A stretch of 45,261 bases of DNA from Planctomycetota bacterium (lineage in GTDB: Bacteria; Planctomycetota; UBA1135; GCA-002686595), in contig JADHNZ010000027.1 in the NCBI GenBank assembly GCA_016779225.1, positions 1-45,261 on the forward strand. The letters are read 5' to 3'. Each line of letters begins with the position of its first letter. Position 1 is the stretch's first letter. A program made the translations under genes and the position numbers. Below, in pieces: positions 40,801 to 45,261 of the stretch. A model generated the notes under the pieces. The model ran no database searches. It worked only from the letters and a program-made list of their open reading frames with translations, and had not been told where the DNA came from.

Positions 40801-40984
40801 CGTGAGCGCCTCGCGCTTCGCCTTCGTCGCGGTCCCCAACGCCAGCGGCGGCTCCGGCATCGTGGATGTCCTCGAGACCGGCGCGGCCGGTGTGCCCCAG
40901 ATCGACACCAACCCCTATGTCGCGGGGGTCCAGGGCGTGCTCGCCCCGAACGTGTCGGTGGTCGCGGACTACTGGCGCCAGTGA
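37814..40984 (+). CDS. Large surface lipoprotein with Ig-like and YVTN-type beta-propeller regions
   Basis: This is a 1056-residue protein starting at ATG 37814. LRITGAAALALGFTAC is a lipoprotein signal (Cys21). The N-terminal two-thirds are beta-rich, Asn/Pro/Gly-rich and include a segment like bacterial Ig-like (SbsA/Big_5) domains near residues 285-330 (DVDPLTTIR-like NVDPLTTIRVAFTEPVQPLS). From about residue 690 there are YVTN-propeller-like repeats (YVLDRQRREITVFNSNRMTV, then DFLAVSNQSADTVSFIDINP and DLLVCNEIDDTISIISAFSL). No catalytic motif was recognised. Such proteins are common on planctomycete surfaces. Adhesion or scaffold roles are typical guesses. The codon choice is very uniform (third-position C/G), suggesting high expression. 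A strong terminator follows. Confidence 0.88.
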   Translation: MTAKTLRITGAAALALGFTACGPESASDGPTNQMTLEEASNGFGQLVPHTIRKLDATGNPTAQIVNIRSQEDLAANISLANPVRPVPKFPTTTVLPSGAPGNHFLFASFTLPLDIDTVLSSSPGAQASSGLAGAVTVLAIDPLTGDSLPIQGRAFINGYTYAGPQTNTTPPQLTLQRWVGLQDGAPVALVAEGAGFPGTQGSFNGAGDLVRPNTIVFIPDSDDNLETYERFPTGVQIRMEVTTALLSTDGRALDQRVLACTTVGEDDLGPEVISSPPPQNSPLIIPGGGDLNVDPLTTIRVAFTEPVQPLSVGAVEGQGAPNVSSLFKIEFGPSASRTDMPFTCMPDSIYDFSTFRILPAFNFPGAGPLFNNCNTFSTVDITVNSGQLFDLAQNPDGTQPGSTIGNNNLLAAQTFFVTGEGPGLVNAPVMPDTILLGRGGATPGVSILDLNGFGQSTGDPTYIPDIPIEGHTKFVYNPNLRVHTGLRPPLVEGTCTIDGGSAGVFTLTKDSSLNDLVARAPLVSNVADMMLGWALDVTFNNAQFPFGCQANGGDLCTLDGLKQIAPIAVGANTLGPAQPNQFGNILYGAPNIISWAPHPNPPPLAYPPLCVAPYLAAKEPTSVDHAANQGGLDPKQNLLGPGNPFGNPTATVPEPPSGLLTQEQNGWFLGPSSGQVQVTSCLPYQIRQQIGHYLYVLDRQRREITVFNSNRMTVIDRIAVADPTSLAMGPNLDFLAVSNQSADTVSFIDINPNSSTFHQVVKNTVVGKGPRGLAWDPLNEDLLVCNEIDDTISIISAFSLEVRREVGAQLNEPFEVCIFPRQVGFAFNRNVYFAYVLNRSGTVAIFESGPNGVNGWGFDDVIGVAPFIFQNPKTIRPDPINLQIAAWVVHEGPIDIDTGQPGTPGEGAVSLLWVESALAGQIPLGTNLQNPTVRSMELGIQVSVGEDRLSGVPVDIAFDNLRNLGGLPNYFTTFTSGAPSPQNSKGLVRAAPAIRSVSASRFAFVAVPNASGGSGIVDVLETGAAGVPQIDTNPYVAGVQGVLAPNVSVVADYWRQ

Positions 40985-40987
40985 GGT

Positions 40988-41002
40988 CCTGGGGCCCCCA
41001 GG
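40988..41002. repeat. Short inverted repeat just after the lipoprotein stop
   Basis: CCTGGGG (40988-40994) and CCCCAGG (40996-41002) form a 15-base perfect inverted repeat with a single central base, 4 nt after the TGA. It precedes the stronger terminator hairpin and might pause transcription or protect the mRNA end. Confidence 0.4.
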
Positions 41003-41023
41003 GCCCCTCATGACCCAGGGGAG

Positions 41024-41060
41024 GGCCCCCGCGCGGCATGCGCGGGGGCCTTCTTCCGTT
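41024..41060 (+). terminator. Intrinsic terminator of the large lipoprotein gene
   Basis: GGCCCCCGCGC (41024-41034) and GCGCGGGGGCC (41040-41050) make a perfect 11-bp stem with a GGCAT loop, followed at once by TTCTTCCGTT. This is the most canonical rho-independent terminator in the window. It separates the lipoprotein gene from the ubiE operon, whose -10 box starts 21 nt after the T-rich tract. Confidence 0.85.
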
Positions 41061-41081
41061 CCACCGCGTCCGGACCCGTCC

Positions 41082-41087
41082 TATCCT
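41082..41087 (+). promoter_or_regulatory. TANNNT -10 box for the ubiE operon
   Basis: TATCCT (41082-41087) ends 9 nt before the ATG at 41097. With the terminator just upstream it defines the start of a new transcription unit whose leader would be 0-3 nt. Confidence 0.55.
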
Positions 41088-41096
41088 CTCCCCGCC

Positions 41097-41855
41097 ATGC
41101 CGGATCCCCAGGCCGTCCGCTCCATGTTCTCGCGCATCGCGGGAACCTACGACCTCCTCAACCGGGGGCTCTCCATGGGCGTGGACCAGCGCTGGCGGAA
41201 GGCAGCCCTGCGCACCGTGGCCGGGGGCCGTCCCCTGGCCGGCCTCACCCTGGTCGATGTGTGCACCGGCACCGGCGACCTCGCCCTGCTGGCTGCCCGC
41301 GAAGGCGCGCGCACCATCGGGGTCGACTTCACCTACGAGATGGTCGCCCGCGCCCCGGGCAAGGCCCGTGGGAAGGGCCTTCAGGGGGACACGGCCTTCG
41401 TTCACGGCGACGCCCTGGCCCTGCCCCTGCCGACCGCCTGCGCGGACGGAGCCACCGTGGCCTTCGGGATCCGCAACACCGCGGACCGTGGGCGGACGCT
41501 GCAAGAGATGGCGCGCGTGGTCCGGCCCGGCGGGCGGGTGGTGGTGCTCGAGTTCACCACCCCGCGCTCGAGGCTCTTTGGCGCCCTGTACCGCGGCTAC
41601 TTCACGCAGGTGCTCCCGCGCCTTGGAGGCGCGGTGTCTGGCGATGGCGATGCCTACGAGTACCTGCCGCGCACCGTGCTCGCGTGGCCCGACCCCGACG
41701 CGTTCCAGGCGGAGTGGGAGGCCCTCGGCTTCGAGGACTGCGCCCACCGGACCCTGACCGGGGGCATCGCCTGCCTGCACTCGGGCACCGTCCCCGAGGG
41801 TGGACTCCCGGCCGCGGCCGGCGCCGACGCGCGCGGAGCGGGGGTGCCCGCATGA
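41097..41855 (+). CDS. ubiE: Demethylmenaquinone/ubiquinone C-methyltransferase family protein
   Basis: This is a 252-residue SAM-dependent methyltransferase. The family opening MPDPQAVRSMFSRIAGTYDL matches the FDxIAxxYDxLN pattern of UbiE/MenG. SAM motif I is LVDVCTGTGDLALLAA (near 45-60), with GDALALPLP and FGIRNTADRGRTLQEMARVV following, then a motif III-like RPGGRVVVLEFTTPR and the YEYLPRTVLAWPDPDAF ending. It methylates the demethylmenaquinone ring in the last step of menaquinone synthesis. The gene overlaps ubiX by 4 nt, and ubiX overlaps ubiA by 4 nt. The long frame upstream of 41097 is not coding. Confidence 0.92.
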   Translation: MPDPQAVRSMFSRIAGTYDLLNRGLSMGVDQRWRKAALRTVAGGRPLAGLTLVDVCTGTGDLALLAAREGARTIGVDFTYEMVARAPGKARGKGLQGDTAFVHGDALALPLPTACADGATVAFGIRNTADRGRTLQEMARVVRPGGRVVVLEFTTPRSRLFGALYRGYFTQVLPRLGGAVSGDGDAYEYLPRTVLAWPDPDAFQAEWEALGFEDCAHRTLTGGIACLHSGTVPEGGLPAAAGADARGAGVPA

Positions 41856-42514
41856 CGCGCTTCTTCGTGGGCATCACGGGGGCCAGCGGGCACGCCTACG
41901 CGGAGGCTCTGCTGCGCGCCCTCCTGGCCGCGGGCCACGAGGTGGACCTGGCGGCTACGCCTGCGGGGTGCCTGGTGCTGCGGCACGAGCTGGGTGTCGA
42001 GGCCGGCGTGCAGGGGGAGCTGCTGGCGGAGAGCCTTCCGGGCTGGCTCGGGCCGGAGGCCGCTGCGCGGGTGCGCGTGTTCCGCTCCGACGAGGTCGGC
42101 GCGCCGCCCTCCTCCGGAACGGCCCTCACTGGCGCAGCGATCATCTGCCCGTGCAGCATGGGGACCCTGGGTCGGGTGCGAGCAGGCTTCAGCTCGAACC
42201 TGGTGGAGCGCGTGGCGGATGTGGCGCTGAAGGAGGGGCGTCGGCTGGTGCTGGTGCCGCGCGAGACGCCCATGTCAGCGATCCACCTGGAGAACCTGCT
42301 GGACCTGACGCGCATGGGGGCCATCTGCCTGCCCGCCATGCCGGGGTTCTACCACCGACCCAAGACCCTCGAGGATCTGGTGGACCATGTGGTGGGGAAG
42401 GTGCTTGATCGCCTCTCCGTGGAGCACGGGCGCGGAGCGCGCTGGAAGGGACTGGACGAGCCGCCGAGCGAGGCGGGCGCCGTGCCTGCCCCCGGCGCGC
42501 AGGGGGAGCGATGA
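41852..42514 (+). CDS. ubiX: UbiX-type flavin prenyltransferase
   Basis: This is a 220-residue flavoprotein. It attaches a dimethylallyl group to FMN, making prenyl-FMN, the cofactor of UbiD-type decarboxylases. Seen: FVGITGASGHAYAEALLRAL at the N-terminus, ICPCSMGTLGRVRAGFSSNL near residues 100-120, LVLVPRETPMSAIHLENLLD, and CLPAMPGFYHRPKTLEDLVD. It ends with about 25 Ala/Pro/Glu-rich residues beyond the usual terminus. No UbiD gene is in the window. The gene sits between ubiE and ubiA with 4-nt overlaps on both sides. In the futalosine menaquinone route the decarboxylation of the prenylated naphthoate uses this cofactor. Confidence 0.95.
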   Translation: MTRFFVGITGASGHAYAEALLRALLAAGHEVDLAATPAGCLVLRHELGVEAGVQGELLAESLPGWLGPEAAARVRVFRSDEVGAPPSSGTALTGAAIICPCSMGTLGRVRAGFSSNLVERVADVALKEGRRLVLVPRETPMSAIHLENLLDLTRMGAICLPAMPGFYHRPKTLEDLVDHVVGKVLDRLSVEHGRGARWKGLDEPPSEAGAVPAPGAQGER

Positions 42515-43392
42515 GCACCCTGCGTCGCTGGCTCTCCCTCGTTCGGTTCAGCCACTCGATCTTCGCCCTGCCCTTTGCGCTGCAGGGCGCGTGGCTCGCT
42601 GCGGGGGGCGTGCCCACCCCGCGGGTGCTCGGGCTGGTCGTGGTGTGCGCCGTGGCGGCGCGCACGGCGGCCATGGCCTTCAACCGCCTCGTGGACCGGC
42701 GTATCGACGCGGCCAACCCGCGCACGGCGGGGCGGGAGCTGCCCGCCGGCCTCCTCTCGGCCGGCTCGGTCACGGCCCTCACGCTCCTCTCCGCGGCCGT
42801 CTTCGTGGGGGGGGCCTTCACCCTCTCGAGCCTGGCGGGGTGGCTCTCGTTCCCCGTGCTGATCGTGCTGCTCGGCTACAGCCTGGTGAAGCGCGTGTCG
42901 TGGACCGCGCACCTGGTGCTTGGCCTGGCCCTTGGCCTGGCGCCGCTCGGGGCGTGGATCGCGGTGCGGGGCGACCTGCAGGGGGACCTGCTGCCGATCC
43001 TGCTGATGGCGCTCGCGGTCCTGACCTGGGTCGCGGGGTTCGACCTGATCTACGCCTGCCAGGACGCGGACTTCGACCGCGAGGCGGGGCTGCACTCGAT
43101 CCCCGCGCGCTTCGGCCAGGCCGGGGCCCTGCGCCTCTCGCGGGTGCTGCATGGCCTGACCGTCCTGGCCCTCGCGGTGGTGGCCTGGCGCGCGGAGCTG
43201 GGCTGGATCTATGCCGCCTCGATCCTGGGGACCGCCGGGCTGCTGGGCTGGGAGCAGAGCCTCGTGCGGCCCGGGGACCTCTCTCGGGTGGACCTCGCCT
43301 TCTTCACCCTGAATGGCTGGGTCGGTGTGGCCCTCTTCGTGGGAATGGCCCTGGACATGGCCCTGCTCGGCACGGGAGGATCGCTGGCCTGA
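42511..43392 (+). CDS. ubiA: UbiA-family prenyltransferase (MqnP-like)
   Basis: This is a 293-residue integral membrane prenyltransferase. Both polyprenyl-diphosphate/Mg sites are present: the first, NRLVDRRID (Asn58, Asp62, Asp66), and the second, QDADFDRE (Asp185, Asp189). About eight hydrophobic helices are visible. With ubiX and a UbiE-type methyltransferase in one operon and no chorismate lyase or MenA-type neighbours, the best reading is the MqnP role, attaching the isoprenoid tail to 1,4-dihydroxy-6-naphthoate in the futalosine pathway. That subfamily assignment is inference. A 4-hydroxybenzoate prenyltransferase would look similar. The stop shares a base with the holA ATG. Confidence 0.92.
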   Translation: MSTLRRWLSLVRFSHSIFALPFALQGAWLAAGGVPTPRVLGLVVVCAVAARTAAMAFNRLVDRRIDAANPRTAGRELPAGLLSAGSVTALTLLSAAVFVGGAFTLSSLAGWLSFPVLIVLLGYSLVKRVSWTAHLVLGLALGLAPLGAWIAVRGDLQGDLLPILLMALAVLTWVAGFDLIYACQDADFDREAGLHSIPARFGQAGALRLSRVLHGLTVLALAVVAWRAELGWIYAASILGTAGLLGWEQSLVRPGDLSRVDLAFFTLNGWVGVALFVGMALDMALLGTGGSLA

Positions 43393-44480
43393 TGGCGCGC
43401 AAGGCAACCTCGGCCAAGGACCCGGCTCCCGACCTGGAGTACAGGCGTCTGTCCGAGCGCCTTGCGAGTGGCCTGCCCCCGGCCCTCGTGGTGCGGGGTG
43501 AGGAGGGCTGGTACCGGCACCAGGCGGTGCTGCGGGTGGTCGAGCTGGCCAGCGAGCGCGGGCTCGAGGTCTGCCGCCACGACACCGGAGATCCCGAGTA
43601 CCGCGCTGCGTCCCTGCTCGACGACCTCGCTGGCGGAGCCCTCTTTGGAGGCGGCCGGCTGGTCCTCGTCCGCGGCGCGGGCGAGCTCCTGCGGAAGGGG
43701 TCGCGCTTCTTCTCGGAGGCCGCGGTGAAGGCGATCCTCGCGCGTATCGAGAGGCCGGGCGAGGACTGCATCGTCCTCGACGCGCCGAGCCTCCGCGCGG
43801 ACAGCAAGGTGGCCAAGGCGCTCGCGCCCCAGGAGCTCCTGTTCTCGTTCCGGAAGCTCTGGGACACCCCGCCCCCGTGGAAGCCGGACCCGCGCAGCGT
43901 GGAGCTGGTGCAGTGGATCCTGGGGAGGGCGCGGGAGCGCGGGCTCAAGCTGAAGCCCGAGCAGGCGGTGTTCGTGGCCGCGGCGACGGGCAACGACCTC
44001 GCCGCGCTCGACGGTCAGCTCGAGCGAGCGGCCCAGGCCGGCGGGGCCCTCGAGGCGGCCGTGGTGTGGGATCCGGGCGCCTCTCCCTGGGCGATCGCGG
44101 AGCAGCTTGTGGACGGCGTGGCGGCGCGCGCGGTGATGGGACTCGAGTCCCTCTTCAAGGGCGGCTTCGTTGGCAAGGACGGGCGCCGGGAGATGGCGCC
44201 CGAGGCCCTCGTGGCGATGCTCGGGCCCGCCGTCTCGGGCAAGGCTCGGGAGGCCCTGGCGGTGGCGCGCAGTGGCGGCCCCCCGCGCACGGGGAGCCCG
44301 CGGCAGCGCGAGGCCGTCGCGGCTCGCGTGCGGCTGCGGAGCGAGGCGGACTGGGCGCGCATGGTGGACGACGCCGCTGGCCTGGAGCGGCGCGCGCGGA
44401 GCGGTCCGGCGGTCGGCGTCAACGACTGGGCGGCGTTCGCCCTGCGCTGGCGGCTCGAGCCGCAGCGCCGGAGGCGGTAG
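43392..44480 (+). CDS. holA: DNA polymerase III delta subunit
   Basis: This is a 362-residue protein of the clamp loader that opens the beta clamp. Divergent as this subunit usually is, it shows ALVVRGEEGWYRHQAVLRVV near 30-50 (the LxGxExxL-type start), LLDDLAGGALFGGGRLVLVR, the IERPGEDCIVLDAPSLRADS segment, ARERGLKLKPEQAVFVAAAT and GNDLAALDGQLERA, and a C-terminal helical collar region ending RWRLEPQRRRR. ATG 43392 shares its A with the ubiA stop. It is probably cotranscribed with the menaquinone genes. A hairpin and a fresh promoter lie after it, before mutL. Confidence 0.86.
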   Translation: MARKATSAKDPAPDLEYRRLSERLASGLPPALVVRGEEGWYRHQAVLRVVELASERGLEVCRHDTGDPEYRAASLLDDLAGGALFGGGRLVLVRGAGELLRKGSRFFSEAAVKAILARIERPGEDCIVLDAPSLRADSKVAKALAPQELLFSFRKLWDTPPPWKPDPRSVELVQWILGRARERGLKLKPEQAVFVAAATGNDLAALDGQLERAAQAGGALEAAVVWDPGASPWAIAEQLVDGVAARAVMGLESLFKGGFVGKDGRREMAPEALVAMLGPAVSGKAREALAVARSGGPPRTGSPRQREAVAARVRLRSEADWARMVDDAAGLERRARSGPAVGVNDWAAFALRWRLEPQRRRR

Positions 44481-44497
44481 CCCAAGGGAAGGGGCAT

Positions 44498-44522
44498 GGC
44501 GGGGCGGGATCAAGGCCCCGCC
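44498..44522 (+). terminator. Hairpin between holA and mutL
   Basis: GGCGGGGC (44498-44505) pairs perfectly with GCCCCGCC (44515-44522) around a 9-nt loop. It starts 17 nt after the holA stop and ends 3 nt before the mutL TACCAT box. There is no T-run, so termination strength is uncertain. Confidence 0.5.
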
Positions 44523-44525
44523 CGC

Positions 44526-44531
44526 TACCAT
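44526..44531 (+). promoter_or_regulatory. TANNNT -10 box for mutL (leaderless type)
   Basis: TACCAT (44526-44531) ends 6 nt before the ATG at 44538. An ATG overlapping this box (44530) is out of frame and meets a stop after two codons, so 44538 is the start. Confidence 0.5.
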
Positions 44532-44537
44532 GAGCGC

Positions 44538-45261
44538 ATGAGCACCCGCTCGAGCGCGCCCCGGATCGCCCTCCTGCCGCCCGTCGTCCGTGACCAGATC
44601 GCCGCGGGCGAGGTGGTGGAGCGCCCGGCCTCGGTGGTGAAGGAGCTCGTCGAGAACGCGCTGGACGCTGGCGCGACGCGGGTCCAGGTCGACCTCGAGG
44701 AGGGCGGCGCGCGCCTCATTCGCGTGACCGACGATGGCATCGGCATGGGGGCGGAGGACCTCCAGCTGGCCTTCGCGGCCCACGCCACGAGCAAGCTGCG
44801 CGACCCCGAGGACCTGCTGCACATCGCCAGCCTCGGCTTCCGCGGAGAGGCGCTTGCCTCCATCGGGTCGGTGGCGCGCTGCTCGATCATCACGCGCACC
44901 GTGGACGCCGAGATCGGCCATCGGATCACCTGCGAGGGCGGCGAGCTCGGTCCGGTGCTCGACTCTGGCGCGCCGCAGGGCACCTCGATCGAGGTTCGCG
45001 ACCTGTTCTACAACGTGCCGGCCAGGCGGCGCTTCATGAAGCGCCCCAGCACGGAGCTGGGCCACTGCCTCGAGGTCGTGCAGCGCCTCGTGCTGGCCCA
45101 TGACGGCGTGGGGCTGGTGGTCAACAGCGACGGCCGGCGCGCCTATGACGTGGAGCCGACCATGGACCTCCTGGCGCGCGTGCGCCGGACCTATGGGGCC
45201 GAGCTCGTCGAGCACCTCGTGCCGGTGGAGGCCCGTGACGGGGACCTCCTGCTCACCGGCC
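44538..45261 (+). CDS. mutL: DNA mismatch repair protein MutL (3' partial)
   Basis: The first 241 codons are in the window and the gene runs off the right edge. The GHKL ATPase motifs are all present: motif I AAGEVVERPASVVKELVENA (catalytic Glu36, Mg-binding Asn40), motif II VTDDGIGM, the ATP-lid HATSKL and LGFRGEALASIGSV, and motif IV near GTSIEVRDLFYNVPARRRF. MutL couples MutS mismatch recognition to strand incision. Whether this homologue carries the endonuclease motif DQHAxxERxxYE cannot be seen, since it would lie past the edge. The ATG has TACCAT 6 nt upstream. Confidence 0.96.
   Translation, partial: MSTRSSAPRIALLPPVVRDQIAAGEVVERPASVVKELVENALDAGATRVQVDLEEGGARLIRVTDDGIGMGAEDLQLAFAAHATSKLRDPEDLLHIASLGFRGEALASIGSVARCSIITRTVDAEIGHRITCEGGELGPVLDSGAPQGTSIEVRDLFYNVPARRRFMKRPSTELGHCLEVVQRLVLAHDGVGLVVNSDGRRAYDVEPTMDLLARVRRTYGAELVEHLVPVEARDGDLLLTG

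Noticed and set aside
37760..41011. A 1083-codon open frame antisense to the large lipoprotein gene
   Set aside because: Its translation is Val/Asp/Gly/Arg-rich with no domain, and it mirrors the third-position G/C bias of the real gene. High GC removes antisense stops.

Overview
The window looks like chromosomal DNA of a very GC-rich bacterium, most probably a Planctomycetota member. That assignment is inference. It rests on a ThuA-like lipoprotein next to a sorbosone-dehydrogenase-type beta-propeller protein, a CxPSR sulfatase, many Cys-anchored lipoproteins, a UbiE/UbiX/UbiA menaquinone set, and near-absent Shine-Dalgarno motifs. No rRNA, tRNA, CRISPR array, insertion sequence or phage gene was seen. 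Genes are dense, and many neighbours are joined by 4-nt ATGA or 1-nt TGATG overlaps.

Layout. 1-3312: the end of a secreted protein, a beta-propeller dehydrogenase-like protein and a ThuA lipoprotein in one operon. 3313-4477: a lower-GC insert with an acyltransferase-3 membrane protein. 4478-14893: a divergent alpha-glucan locus. On the minus strand are a GH13 amylase with a CBM48-like domain, 4-alpha-glucanotransferase and glucan phosphorylase. On the plus strand is a sugar ABC importer whose binding protein is fused to its first permease. 14932-16350: a sulfatase lipoprotein. 16475-21585: a type III polyketide synthase cluster (PKS, YceI-like protein, small lipoprotein, FAD oxidoreductase, ICMT-like methyltransferase). 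Its logic matches phenolic-lipid operons of the srsABC type. 21430-23486: a two-component system whose kinase gene overlaps the methyltransferase 3' end.

23598-33491: an acidic exported protein with a GT39-like membrane protein, two small membrane proteins, ComF, LarC, PanD with an aminotransferase, an SH3-like exported protein and a 52-residue Cys protein. 33555-37312: tgt, a SpoIID/LytB-domain lipoprotein and ruvB. 37814-40984: a 1056-residue surface lipoprotein followed by the clearest intrinsic terminator. 41097-45261: ubiE-ubiX-ubiA-holA and the start of mutL. The ubi genes fit menaquinone synthesis by the futalosine route.

Three signals stand out. The tetranucleotide ACGT is almost absent (about ten by eye), while ATGT plus ACAT exceed one hundred. 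Nine transcription-leading genes carry TANNNT 6-14 nt before the start codon, most at 6-10 nt, implying leaderless mRNAs. The PKS cluster includes a YceI-like lipid-binding partner and is a candidate membrane phenolic-lipid or alkylpyrone system. All counts were made by eye.
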